64,000 nucleotides of DNA from Liopterus haemorrhoidalis (GCA_963971575.1 OZ020618.1:31408231-31472230), one strand, 5' to 3'; shown: positions 32,999 to 44,539, counted from the stretch's first letter. A program made the numbers and translations. Notes: a model not told the origin generated them from the sequence alone.

Positions 32999-33762
32999 AA
33001 TTGCATTCCGATAACGCTACGAATTTCGTTGGAGCACGCAACGAGCTTGCAGAGTTAAGTAAGTTCCTCCAAAATTCGGCAAAATCGATAATCGAAGCAA
33101 CGGCACAAGAAGGAATAAAATGGAAGTTTATTCCTCCAAGATCGCCACATTTCGGTGGACTTTGGGAGGTCGGCGTGAAGAGCGCGAAATATCATATAAA
33201 ACGGGTAATGGGCAACGCTTTATTAACATTTGAAGAGCTACACACATTGCTTAATCAAATCGAGGCTGTGCTCAACTCACGTCCACTCACTCCTATGTCA
33301 TCCGATCCAAACGATCTTATCCCTATAACCCCATCACATTTTTTAATTGGTCGCATAATCACATCAGTGACAGATCCGGATGTGATGCACATTCCAGAAA
33401 ATAGGTTATCAACATATCAACGCTTGCAACAATTGCGACAACATTTTTGGCAAAGGTGGTCGCAAGAGTACATCTCTGAACTCCAAGTCAGAAGAAGAAG
33501 TTTAAGAGGGCAAGGTACTATCGATGTAGGGACCTTGGTGCTCATCAAAGAAGACAACACCCCTCCATTATGCTGGCAACTGGGTCGCGTAACTCAGCTA
33601 CATCTAGGAACAGATGGACAAACCAGGGTAGTATCTATTCGAACGTCAAGAGGGAACATACAGCGAGTCGTCGCCAAGGTGTGTCCGCTTCCTTTGCAAG
33701 AAGATCTTTCATCCGTTCGACCTCCAACTAGTGAATTGCGCGAGTGCGGGAGTGACTCGTAG
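32872..33762 (+). pseudogene. pol: BEL/Pao integrase C-terminal part
   Basis: Third frame of the same polyprotein; meaningful from about 32960 (AALRRFTSRRGKPIELHSDN). It holds the second catalytic Asp (HSDNATNF, near residue 45), the catalytic Glu (GGLWEVGVKSAK, near 97) and the BEL-type C-terminal domain (GTLVLIKEDNTPPLCWQLGR). The stop at 33762 precedes the purine tract and 3' LTR. The ATG at 32872 is incidental. Confidence 0.9.
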
Positions 33763-33885
33763 TCACATGGTCATTCGAGTGCTTAGTGACGAGTGCTTAG
33801 TGACGAGTGCTTAGACTAGTAACATTTTGTATAACTTATTTGTTTATGTTGAAAGCCTACCCCAGTCTTTCAAGGCCCGGGAGTA

Positions 33886-34128
33886 TGTTGCGTAATTATT
33901 TATTTAATTATTTAATTTTTTAATGTATTGTTTACATCTTGCAACAGCGCAAGTTATGTGGCAACATTGTATACAGAGACAGTAGTAAAGTTGTAGTCCG
34001 AATGCAGCGTAGCACAGGTGTGCCTGATAATAAAGTTTTTGAATACACATATTAGGTGTTTGCATTATTTATTCATACTATGCGCAAGTGTCCCTATAGG
34101 ACGACGGCCTCTGGGAAAGTTTACAACA
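33886..34128 (+). repeat. BEL/Pao 3' LTR
   Basis: 243 bp, appears identical to the 5' LTR, followed by the GTGAT target duplicate. Confidence 0.95.
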
Positions 34129-34279
34129 GTGATAATTGTTACAGATTGAATGAGGCTCTCAAAAATTTTGTTTCACAAAAGCTTTCTCCAATCGTTAAAA
34201 AATAATCTTATTCCAACTTAGGAAAATTAAAAATCTATTTAGTTAGTTTAACCGCCTAACCGTTAGACACAGTCTATAT

Positions 34280-34980
34280 TAAGGTGACCAGATTAACATT
34301 GGTGAAGTGGGATAACATTGACGGGGGGTGGGGTAGAATATGTATAGTATTATAGGCTGACCAGATTTTATTTTACTGAAAAAGAGTATACTAGAGTACG
34401 TTCAAGTTAACTTCATCACAGGCGAATATTACCCAGGCGAATAGTCACTTGCGCAGAAACCAAATTTCGTCCATTACATTACCAACAACTAGCTTAACAC
34501 ATTTCAATGGCGTCACTTACTTTGATTTGTGTTTGACTACGCGTATTGTGCGATGTTGTTTGTTTATTTCCGTTATTATTATTTATTTCTTATACGTTTC
34601 AAGGTATACCGTGTACTAAAATGTGTAAAAATGTATTTGAAATACATGATTTTGTGTGTTTGGTTTCCACAACAATTGTTTAAAACCCTAATGTACGTCA
34701 ATGTGGATCAGCTGTTTTCTCGCCCAGAATTGGTGACGTAATTTATGACACCCTGTGATGAAGATGAGCGTACTCTAAAAAAAAGGTCCCTCACTCCAAA
34801 AATACAAATGATGAGTAGCAAAACAGGATCCACGCTCTAAAAATACAAGTGATGAACAAAAAAAAAAGGTCCTCACTCCATTTGTTAATTAACATCTTTC
34901 CAATTGCAATCTTTCCAATCGGGACTTTTTTAAAATGCCGCGGAGCAAATTGTTAAAAATCGGGACGTCTGGTCACCTTA
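34280..34980. mobile_element. hAT-like MITE, 701 bp
   Basis: Ends TAAGGTGACCAGAT and complement (…GTCTGGTCACCTTA) with a perfect 8-bp target duplication GTCTATAT (34272-34279, 34981-34988). Inside, 34440-34740 is an inverted copy of 39070-39370. No transposase coding. Confidence 0.85.
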
Positions 34981-35181
34981 GTCTATATATACTTTTTTTT
35001 AGAAAACTTTAAAAATTGTTTTAAGGCACTTACTTCTGTAGTATTCCACTGTTGTATGGCGTGGCGTAATTTAATTCTCAACCCAAAATTGGAAGAAGGA
35101 ATTAATTCCTTCATTCAAATCTGTGTCTCTTAAATATTTTAAAGATTCAACACTTAGGAATTTGTTTTCCTGAAAAAACAA

Positions 35182-35189
<8 letters not shown>

Positions 35190-35212
<23 letters not shown>

Positions 35213-35214
35213 TA
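35190..35214. repeat. (TA)n microsatellite
   Basis: About 12 TA units following an A-rich run. Confidence 0.9.
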
Positions 35215-35523
35215 CTAATTGCTCTAAAAACTAGACAAAAAAACAGATTTACAGTAAACCCTGAGATACGTAACACGCGATTTACGTAAATTCGCAGTTA
35301 CGTAAAATGAAAATTTCAAAAAATGGGCAATTTTACAAACAATTGTTCTATTTCAAGCATGCAATATCTTGTAGCGACTGCGTCAATACACTATTGTACA
35401 ATATATTATATGAATTTCAGTTTATTTTTTTTTTGTTTCTTTTATATACGTATTTATGTAGTTTATATTTCTTTTGTTCCTTTATAAAAAATAAATAATA
35501 TATATGGTATGTACATACTGTGT

Positions 35524-35788
35524 CAGGGTTGCCAGACGTCCCGAATTTCGCGGGACGTGCCGCTTTTTGAACAAAAACAGATTGTCCCGCGCGAGACTGC
35601 TAAAATCACGAAATAATCAAAAATTGGCTTCCCACTTCTATTTTGGGAGAGTCTTTTTATAAACATTTTGAAATATTTTGAACTGTACATTTTATTAGGT
35701 TGTCCCGCTTTTTGCGCCTTTATCTCGATTTTTTTATATTTATTTGGTAAAAATCCCGATTTGGTAAAATAATAATCTGGCAACGCTG
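35524..35788. mobile_element. hAT-like MITE, 265 bp, nested in the pogo-like element
   Basis: Ends CAGGGTTGCCAGACG and complement of CAGCGTTGCCAGATT. 8-bp target duplication TACTGTGT/TACTGTAT (7 of 8). Confidence 0.8.
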
Positions 35789-35875
35789 TACTGTATGTAT
35801 AATAACAAATACGTAGATACACTTAAGCAATTTTCAAATTGGACTTAAGTAAAATTCGAGTTACGCAAAAGTCTA

Positions 35876-36098
35876 CAGAGCCGGCCTTAGCAAGTCTGGT
35901 GCCCCGGGCGAGATTTTTTTTGCCGCCCTCATAAAAAAAAAATAATTAAGAAGGTCTTCACCTCCCAGATCCAAGAGAAGAGCAAAAAAAAGGTCCTCAC
36001 TTTTAAAATACAAGTGATGACCTGACCGTCCGCCGCCCTTCCTGGCCTAGCGCCCCAGGGCGGTCGCCCGACCGCCCCCTCCCCTTAGGCCGCTACTG
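35876..36098. mobile_element. GC-rich MITE, 223 bp, nested in the pogo-like element
   Basis: Ends CAGAGCCGGCCTTAG and complement of CAGTAGCGGCCTAAG. The flanks share TCTA, so the duplication is 4-6 bp and the superfamily is unclear. Carries the AAAAAAGGTCCTCAC module also seen in other MITEs here. Confidence 0.7.
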
Positions 36099-36138
36099 TC
36101 TACGGTCCGAATATTTACGTATCTCGGGGGATTACTGT

Positions 36139-36863
36139 ACATAGAATATGTATGTACTTACCTTCCAAATAACAATAAAGCATCTTCTAAACCGCTTTCT
36201 AGTAGAAACGAAAACAATTCATATTCTACTAAACCGCCTGTAGAGAAGTGGACGCTCGAAATGACATACAAACAATAGCATGTCTGAACTAGTTTACCAG
36301 TATTGTATAAATTTTACAAGGTCGCACACGTGCAAATCCTTACAAAACAAAATAATATGATAGCAAATGCTTTTAATCCAAAATTTCTTTCAAATAAAAT
36401 ATTCTTGAATTGAAATCAAATTGTATTTAAACAAATAATAAATTAAATAAAAGCAGTATAATCTTATTTTAAAAGTCATTTTATTTATTTTGATTTTCAT
36501 TTTTATTAATTTTAAAACATTTCTTTTCTTATTTGAAAACATTAGATTGAAAGTAGGCTTTAAAAGTAATAATTACTGAACAATTTTGAATTGATTGCCT
36601 TTTTCTTGAATTTAATCTAAAACTCGGTTGAATACGAAATGTTTTCAATTTTATACCGTAAGTATATTTTTCTGTGTGTAGGTAAAAATATTGAATATTA
36701 AATATATACTTGCGTCAAAATATTTAAACATCCATAGAAGATCTATCGTGACCCTGAAAATTCAGAAAATGCTGTTTTCAAGCAATGGGTTTACTATTTG
36801 GGTGAAATACCCCAGCAAACATTTTTATACGGACCAGTACTGTTGAAGCACGTACTCCGTTGG
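36139..36863. other. Non-coding stretch
   Basis: AT-rich, no feature recognised. Confidence 0.4.
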
Positions 36864-36871
36864 GTTATATC

Positions 36872-37932
36872 TAGGGTAGGGCTGCCATACGTCCCGGTAC
36901 ACCGGGACATGTCCCGGTTTTGAGGTTTGTGTCCCAGTGACCCGGTCCAAGAGTCATTTGTCCCGGTCGATTTAAAATTTATGCATATTAAAAAATTATT
37001 TTTTGATAATATTGTACATATACATATATACATACTATATATAAATTATATAACAGATTCGAGGTCCGAAATGTTCCGGAGTAATGCCGAGTACCAGTCA
37101 GCTAGTCACTAGCTGACTGGTACTGACAGATGAGCGCAATTCGCTTTCTATTGACACCGTGCAAAGCATAATTCAATGTTTTAATTCATTTTAAATTATA
37201 AAATGTCATGCGTTGAATACTATAATTATATAAAAGGGGAAAAAGAACTGCTCCAAAAAACGAAAACATCGGAGAAGTATGATTGGGCAAAGAAGAGCGA
37301 TGATAAAGAAGCCACCGGAGTCGGGGAAGGGGGAGAGTAAAGGCAAGAGAAGAATGGAATGTAAGGTTCTATTTGGTTTTATTAAATTGAATCGCCCATT
37401 AATTTATATTATATTATTTTAGATTTGATAAAGACGCATCCACAAAAAAAAACATCAAATTTTTCCAGTCGAACTGAGTGTTCCAAAATGATTCACCATT
37501 GATTCCTACGTTTTGCTCTTGGAATACCTATTATCAATCTCTACTTTAACTATTTTTTTTTTGTCTTTAAATTTTTTTATTTTTTAAAAATATTGTACAA
37601 TTTTTTATAATAAAGGTATTATTGTCGATAAAAGTTTTTTTTAAGTTTTGGGGGGGGGGTCTCCCGGTCGGTAGTCCGACAATTATGGCAGCCCTAATCT
37701 AGGGTGACCATCCGTTCCGGTTTTAGGTCAATTGTCCCGGTGTCCCGAAAAATGTTCTCGGGACGCCCGATTATCCCGGTTTTTGAGGTGAGGACTCTTT
37801 TTGCTCTTCACTTTGAATTTAGGGGAGGTGAAGACCTTTTTTTTTGCTCTTCACTTGGATCTGGGAGGAAACAATGTCCTTCTTTTTTTTCCCTAGGTCC
37901 CGGTTTCCCTTCACTGAAATCTGGTCACCCTA
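36872..37932. mobile_element. hAT-like MITE (outer), split by another hAT-like MITE
   Basis: Ends TAGGG (36872-36876, continuing at 37705 with TGACCATCCG) and GGTCACCCTA at 37923-37932. Flanks GTTATATC and GTTACATG (6 of 8) form an aged 8-bp duplication. Contains tandem GCTCTTCACTTGGATCTGGG-type modules. Confidence 0.75.
36877..37696. mobile_element. hAT-like MITE (inner), 820 bp
   Basis: Ends TAGGGCTGCCATA and complement, with a perfect 8-bp target duplication ATCTAGGG (36869-36876 and 37697-37704). It includes a perfect 15-bp-arm hairpin at 37091-37123. No transposase coding recognised. Confidence 0.9.
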
Positions 37933-37984
37933 GTTACATGTATTTGGGTGAAATACCCCAGCAATCATTTTTATGGGAACCGGC

Positions 37985-38140
37985 GAGTTTATCGAAAATC
38001 AATTTATCGAAAGCAAATTTATCGCAAATCAATGTATCGAATTCAAATTTACCTAAAGCAAATTTATCGAAATCAAGTTTATCGAAAGATAGTTTATCGA
38101 ATGATCAATTTATCGAATGGCACGTTTATCGAAAATTGAT
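37985..38140. repeat. Minisatellite of AATTTATCGAAATCAA-type units
   Basis: About ten units of 15-16 bp. The plus-strand reading of LSK-type pentapeptides is a by-product, not a protein. Confidence 0.85.
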
Positions 38141-38329
38141 TGTTGAATTATTTCGGTAGGAATTAATAATGAAAAAAAATTTAGTTTATATTGTAATTTA
38201 TTATTGTGAAGGTAAATAAAGTGACATAGTGTTTGAATATAAATAGAGAAAGTTATATAATAGGAAAACTTATATAATACAACAAATAAATTTTTTATTT
38301 TTATGGTTTAATAAGACAGGTTATGGGCA

Positions 38330-38520
38330 ATTGCAAAGCGAGCTACCCATCTTCTAGATTAATAACAAAACACTATCTTAGGTTAGGTTAGGTTAGTAAG
38401 GGTTTGGTTAGAAGAAGCCGAACGAAGCGAGCTACCACTCTTCTAGTTTAATGACAAAACACTATCTTAGGTTAGTAAGGGTTTAGTTAGAAGAAGCCGA
38501 GCGAAGCGAGCTACCCATCT
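38330..38520. repeat. Tandem ~90-bp repeat containing TTAGGTTAGG
   Basis: Two full units and part of a third, each with AACAAAACACTATCTTAGG, AGAAGAAGCCGA and CGAAGCGAGCTACC. The first has three TTAGG telomere-type pentamers in a row. Confidence 0.8.
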
Positions 38521-39385
38521 TTTCTATAAATTTGTATTCGATAAATTGACCTAGAATCCATTTTTATGCCCTTGGAATATTTGGCCCCTTGGAATTTTGT
38601 CTTCAGTGACTTTGAAAGGTCCTTTTTTATATCATGAATAGATATTGCCACACCGTCCTTGCTTGAGGAAATTAAGAGTTTGCAACGTTTTATTGTGATG
38701 TAAAAAAAACTTTTGTAATTGGTTATTAAATTTATAATATTATTTTTTAATAAAAGAAAGAAACGGGAATTAGTTAAAACAGATAACCACACTGTATACA
38801 AATGATTTATCACGTACTATTTTATAAAAATATTTTATAGTTAATTCTTTTTTTACTAAAAAGCATGTTGTACATTTAATGAAAATTACAAATGTTACAA
38901 ATTATATTTATAAACAAATGTGGCCAGTTTAATTTGTTGTAGAAAGAATAAACATGAATCCCTTTCACAAGAAATATCATCTATTCTAAAAAAAACAAAA
39001 TGAAAATGAGAAAAAAAAAACTTGGTATTCAAAAAAACAATAGCAAAAGAAAAACACAGGGTATCATAAATAACTTCATCAATTACGCGCGAGAAAACAG
39101 CTGATCACATTGACGCACATAAGGGTTTTAAACAATTGTTGTAGATACCAAACACACAAAATCATGTATTTCAAATACATTTTTACTCATTTTAGTACAC
39201 GACATAACTTGAAACGTACGAGAAATAAATAATAATAACGGAAATAAACAAACAACATCGCACAATACGCGTAGTAAAAAACAAATCAAAGTAAGTCACG
39301 CCACTCAAATGTGTTGAACTAACTGTTGATAACGTAATGGACAAAATTTGGTTTCTGCACATGGGACCCTGGGATCACAATAATA
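38521..39385. other. Non-coding stretch with an inverted dispersed repeat
   Basis: 39070-39370 is an inverted copy of 34440-34740. Otherwise AT-rich with no gene recognised. Confidence 0.6.
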
Positions 39386-40342
39386 AATACCTATTTGAAA
39401 TAATATTCATCCGCAAACGTAAACAGAAACTTCTACAATAGATTAGGATTTTATTTAGCTAATAATGGAAATTTATTTGAAAATTTAGTTTAGATGTAAT
39501 ATAAATAATCTAATTTTGTAAATTTATTTTTAACCAGCAAGTAAACTTTGTTAAACGTTTGATTTTCATTTGTTCATGGCAACTGTTATTTTCAGATAAA
39601 TATACAAAAAATATTGTGTGCTTTTTTTCAAACAAATTGGGATTTTTTTTGGGATTGACATTATTGAGTGTAAAATCTAACAGTTTGAGTTTTATGGCTA
39701 TCTACAATTGTAAATTCCCCTGCGGTTAAGCAAGGTCATGTGAGATAAGAGAACACCTGCTGTTTACTTTGAGTAGACATCGAGCAGGCTTCAGCAATAT
39801 ATTTTGTATATTATGGCAAACAAATGTTTTGGCCCTATTTCCAGCAGCTTTCCAAAGGGACATTGGCTCTCTGCACTGATTACTAAATTGCCGCGTGTGT
39901 AATAGCCCTGGTGTGCTTAGGCCATAAGGTCTGTCCGGTACAAATTGTAGCCAAACGACTAAACCTAAAGAGAAAAATACTAAAACATCTAAAAAACATA
40001 TCCCCCTAAAAATATAAACAAATATGTGATCATGGAAAAAAAAAAGTATTTTTTTAAAATTCCTAGTGGGGTATTAAATTATTAAATGAAAGCTCTTAGT
40101 ACGTGGATTAACGATCAAAATTTTATTTTTGCAAAATAAATTATTTTGAAGCTATTTTTGCCAAAATTGTGCAAAAAAAATTGTCCCACACCCTGTAGCC
40201 CAGATGGTTTAAATTAAAAATCTGAAAAAATTCTAAGTATTGTACATTGGTGTGAACCGGAATAGTACAACAGGAATTTTTTGTGTCTTTAACTAAAATA
40301 TGTTAAATATTTAATTCGCTATGTAACACAGCAGATAGGTAA

Positions 40343-40411
40343 ACACTAATGGCGTAATTGGTTTCGTCGTTGGTTTTCGTAATTAACTAGAGTTCGAATC
40401 CTGTCGATTTT
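40343..40411 (+). other. tRNA-like segment with A and B boxes, copy A
   Basis: A box TGGCGTAATTGG (40350-40361) and B box AGTTCGAATCC (40391-40401) at tRNA spacing, with an arginine-type TCG anticodon position. Acceptor and T stems do not pair well, so it is a decayed tRNA or SINE head. Confidence 0.3.
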
Positions 40412-41419
40412 AATTTTTCTGTTTTTTTTTTTGCATTTTTATTTTGTTTCAATTATTTTGTCAAAATGCTAGTAATATTTTGGTAAATGTTGCATTTAAT
40501 TTTTGAAAGCGTAAATTTAATAACCAGTAGGAAGTGTTGAAATTATAATTTAATTTTATTCTGAATGTATACGAAATCAGAGGGCGGGGCTTATGATGTA
40601 AGCAACCAATGGAAGCGGGAAAGGCGCACTTTTCAAAATATAACCTAACTTAACCTAACCTTGCTATATATAAAAAAAAACTACACATATTTAGAAACTT
40701 AAATAATGGTATTAGGCATTCGAATTAAAATTCATAAAAAAATATTTTGACATAAAATTTGTTTTGGCGTCCCAAATAATCATCATTCAGTTACTAAATA
40801 CCTGCAAAACCCTGAAATGTGTGAAAATTCACACATCACATAAATTTTTTTAAAGTCATGTCATGCAAACAATGGGCTTCCTAAATATTTGTGTACACTT
40901 AATTGTTGATAAAATAGCAAAACAGGTTCATAAAGTATGGTTAAATACATATATTTATTAATAGTAAAAACCATTATTTAAATGTCAAAAGGAAAAAGTG
41001 AGATATTATGAAAAATCTGGTATATAACATAAAATCACAATTTATGAAAACTAATATATTCGAAAATTTGTATTAAAAATGGCACAAAAGTCAACATGAA
41101 ATGAAAATGACTTATTTATAAAAACAGCTCACCCCAACTCAAGATATTTAATGTAAGTATAGTCTGTTTCTTTAGTTTCAGCGGAACTAGATATTGAAAT
41201 TTACTAACTTTTAACGATTGAGTTAGGCTTTTTATCATTTTGTTTAACAAAAACCCACTTCGATCGTTAAAAAGTGAACTTAAGTGATAACTCAAGAAAA
41301 TAAAAACTACGTTTAGTCCCGCTTAAACATTTGGAATAGACTTAATGATTTAGTGAGTGAAAGGGGTCGGGAGTTGGGAGTCGGAGTCGGTAATTTTTCT
41401 GCCGACTCCCTATCCCTGT

Positions 41420-41535
41420 TTAAATCCTTGTGTTTTTTCATGTGGCCCTACACAAAAAACAAAATGTATAATTTCAATAACATCGATTCCATAGACGATT
41501 TACAGCAAAAAATACTTAATACCTATTTGAAATAA
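41420..41535 (+). pseudogene. Transposase C-terminal fossil, copy A
   Basis: The frame ending KNKMYNFNNIDSIDDLQQKI, preceded by FFMWPYT, matches the FLWGYLKNKVY...-type end of the mariner-like core seen at 21285-21866. Only about 38 codons remain. A second copy at 44540-44658 differs at a few residues. Confidence 0.4.
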
Positions 41536-41680
41536 TATTCATCCGCAAACGTAAACAGAAACTTCTACAATAGATTAGGATTGTTAACTGTTATTTTCAG
41601 ATAAATATACAAAAATTATTGTGTGCTTTTTTTTGAGCATTTATTGAGTGTAAAATCTAACAGTTTGAGTTTTATGGCTA

Positions 41681-43362
41681 CAGTTGGCAGCAAAAGTATT
41701 CGTACAGTTTTAATTTTTTTAAACTAATGTCTTGATTTCACAGTATCCAAATATTTTAATAAAATTTATGACTATTTTATCCGTATTGTTATTCAAAATA
41801 AATTTATTACAAAAACAGATAAATTACTTTAAAAAAATATTTATTTATTTACTTTAGCATTTATATATCACAAAATTATAATGCAAAAGTATTCGTACAT
41901 AACAAAAAAATAATATAGAATAGTAATATGTTGAATTATAAAACAAAATTAATATTTAGTTGGGTAGCCGTCTGACTCAATTACAGCTTGTAATCGACGT
42001 GACATGGATTCTACTAATTTATTTATTAAATTAGTGTCAATTTTGAGCCATTTTCCTTCAGTATCTTTTCTAACTCCGATTTCCTTGTTATATCATGTTT
42101 TCTAATCTGAATTTCTAACTGATGCCATAAATTTTCTATGGGGTTGATGTCAGGTGACTGGGGAGGTGTTTGTAACACTTTAGGGGTGTTATACAATAAC
42201 CATTCTTTAACAACTCTCGCCGTATGTTTCGGATCATTGTCTTGATAAAACGAATAATCGTCGCGAATTCCTAATTTTTCGGCACTTTCATTTAAATTTT
42301 GTTTTAAAATATTGACATAAACCATTTTATCCATAATCCCAGGAATTATAACTAAATTGCCAACACCAGCCGCCGACATACAACCCCATACCATAACTGA
42401 TCCACCGCCATGCTTTACCGTAGCGCGCAGATTTTGTTGTTTTAGTGCCAAGCCTGGTTTTCTCCACACTAATTGACGGCCATCGGAGCCAAATAAGTTA
42501 TATTTGCTCTCATCTGTGAAAATTACTCGTTTCCAAAATTCTTGGGGGGCATTTAGATATTGTCGTGCAAAATCTAATCTTTTCTTTCTATTCACTTCAT
42601 TTATGTAAGGTTTTCTTCGAGCAACTAGCGCATTATATCCAGCTCTTTTTATTGTTCTGCGAATTGTATCTGGGCTTACATTCTTATTAAATATTTGCTT
42701 AACTTCCTCGGCAAGTTTAACACCACTTGTTTTTGGATATGTTTAACTTTTTGCAAAATACTTCTTTCTTCACTATCAGTTAATTTTTTGGGTCGGCCAA
42801 CTGGGTTGGCCAACTATGTTGTGCCAACTATGTGTTTGAGACATTGTTTTCATTTTTAAATTTTTTAATTATGTACTGAACTGTTGAACAGCTTCTATTT
42901 ATTATTTTTCCTATATTTCTGTATGATTTATTTTCATTATATAATTTAATAACAATTTCACGCTCACGAACAGTGGTTTCTTTTGATTTTCGTCCCATTT
43001 TAATAAAAATATAATATATGTGTCCTCTACGGTGGTTTTATTTATACTAAATATATAGCAAACTGACTAACGAGGCATTAGGTGCAAGTAAAAGCCTGTT
43101 CCAAGTGTTTATTTGTTATTGACAATAAAAATTGTATGCTGTACGAATACTTTTGCGTTGCAATTTTGTGTTGAATAAATGCTACAGGAAATAAATAAAT
43201 ATTTTTGGAAACAAATTTATCTAAATTTTTGTAATAAATTTATTTAGAATAATAATACGAATATAATACAGTCATAAATTTTATCAAAATATTTGGATAC
43301 TGTGAAATAAAGACATTAGCTTAAAAAAATTAGAACTGTACGAATACTTTTGCTGCCTACTG
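41681..43362 (-). mobile_element. Tc1-like transposon, complete, 1682 bp
   Basis: Long terminal inverted repeats (over 100 bp) start CAGTTGGCAGCAAAAGTATT at the left and the complement of CAGTAGGCAGCAAAAGTATT at the right. The internal sites GCAAAAGTATTCGTACA (near 41883) and its complement (near 43140) give the IR/DR layout. TA duplications flank it (41679-41680, 43363-43364), and empty sites in the sister tandem copies at about 39700 and 45908 confirm the insertion. Confidence 0.95.
41949..42998 (-). pseudogene. Tc1 transposase (DD34E), frameshifted
   Basis: The ATG at 42998 opens the HTH region (MGRKSKETTVREREIVIKLY). The frame breaks near 42830, where a short AGTTGGC duplication has arisen, and again near 42740. 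From 42595 the core is open: D in VIFTDESKYN, D in FYQDNDPKHTA and E in PDINPIENLW with 34 residues between the last two, and the VMVWGCMS box. The C-terminus is shifted in an A4 run near 42055; the proper tail ([18 protein letters not shown]) ends at 41949. Inactive as read, but each break is small. Confidence 0.85.
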
Positions 43363-43850
43363 TATGTACAATTGTAAATTCCCCTGCGGTTAAGCAAGGT
43401 CATATGAGATAAGAGAACACCTGCTGTTTACTATATGATATCTTAGCACATAGGAAAAATACTAAAACATCTAAAAAACATATCCCCCTAAAAATATAAA
43501 CAAATATGTGCTCATGTGAAAAAAAAAGTATTTTTTTAAAATTCTGAGAATGGTATTAAATGAAAGCCCTTAGTACGTAGATTAAAGATCAAAATTCTAT
43601 TTTTGCAAAATAAATTATTTTGAAGCTATTTTTGCCAAAATTGTGCAAAAAAAAATTTGTCCCACACCCTGTAGCCCAGATGGTTTAAATTAAAAATCTG
43701 AAAAAATTCTAAGTAATGTACATTGGTGTGAACCGGAATAGTACAACAGGAATTTTTGATCAGATTATGTTTTCGAAAATAAGGCATTTTTTGTGTTTTT
43801 AACTAATATGTTAAATATTTAATTCGCTATGTAACACAGCAGATAAGTAA

Positions 43851-43919
43851 ACAATGATGGCGTAATTGGTTTCGTCGTTGGTTTTTGTAATTAACTAGAG
43901 TTCGAATCCTGTCGATTTT
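43851..43919 (+). other. tRNA-like segment with A and B boxes, copy B
   Basis: Duplicate of the 40343-40411 segment within the ~2.1 kb unit, with the same boxes and one or two base changes. Confidence 0.3.
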
Positions 43920-44539
43920 AATTTTTCTTTTTTTTGCATTTTTATTTTGTTTCCATTATTTTGTCAAAATACTAGTTATATAGAAAGTTTCACTTTCTAA
44001 ATATTTGAGTACACTTAATTGTTGATAAAATAGCAAAACAGGTTCATAAAGTATGGTTAAATACTTATATTTATTAATAGTAAAAACCATTATTTAAATG
44101 TCAAAAGGAAAAAGTGAGATATTATGAAAAATCAAGTATATAACATAAAATAAAAATTTATGAAAACTAATATATTCGAAAATTTGTATTAAAAATGGCA
44201 CAAAAGTCAACATGAAATGAAAATGACTTATTTATAAAAACAGCTCACCCCAACTCAAGATATTTAATGTAAGTATAGTCTGTTTCTTTAGTTTCAGCGG
44301 AACTAGATATTGAAATTTACTAACTTTTAACGATTGAGTTAGGCTTTTTATCATTTTGTTTAACAAAAACCCACTTCGATCGTTAAAAAGTGAACTTAAG
44401 TGATAAGTCAACAAAATAAAAACTACGTTTAGTCCCGCTTAAACATTTGGAATAGACTTAATGATTTAGTGAGTGAAAGGGGTCGGGAGTCGGGAGTTGG
44501 GAGTCGGAGTCGGTAATTTTTCTGCCGACTCCCAATCAC

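Larger units (their letters stand above)
27864..34128 (+). mobile_element. Complete BEL/Pao LTR retrotransposon, recent insertion
   Basis: LTRs of 243 bp at 27864-28106 and 33886-34128 read identically by eye; each starts TGTTGCGTAATT and ends AAAGTTTACAACA. The target duplication GTGAT flanks both sides (27859-27863, 34129-34133). A TGGTCCTTCGAGC primer-site-like sequence starts at 28112 and a purine tract AAGGCCCGGGAG ends at 33883. The interior codes gag, protease, RT, RNase H and integrase in the BEL/Pao order. Confidence 0.95.
35252..36137. mobile_element. Pogo/Tigger-like MITE holding two younger insertions
   Basis: Ends CAGTAAACCCTGAGATACG and the complement of CAGTAATCCCCCGAGATACG, with TA duplications (35250-35251, 36138-36139). 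The terminus recalls pogo-type CAGT ends. Removing the two nested elements leaves about 385 bp. Confidence 0.75.

Noticed and set aside
34529..34741. A 70-codon hydrophobic ORF
   Set aside because: Lies in a MITE with an inverted copy elsewhere in which the frame is not kept.
37704..38159. Pentapeptide-repeat-like protein (repeated NLSK motifs)
   Set aside because: The pattern follows from the 15-16 bp minisatellite and the upstream part reads across a MITE.
38380..38400. Telomeric TTAGG array
   Set aside because: Only three pentamers within a longer ~90-bp tandem repeat, so not a telomere.
40343..40411. Functional tRNA-Arg gene
   Set aside because: A and B boxes are present but the acceptor and T stems do not pair; kept only as a tRNA-like segment.
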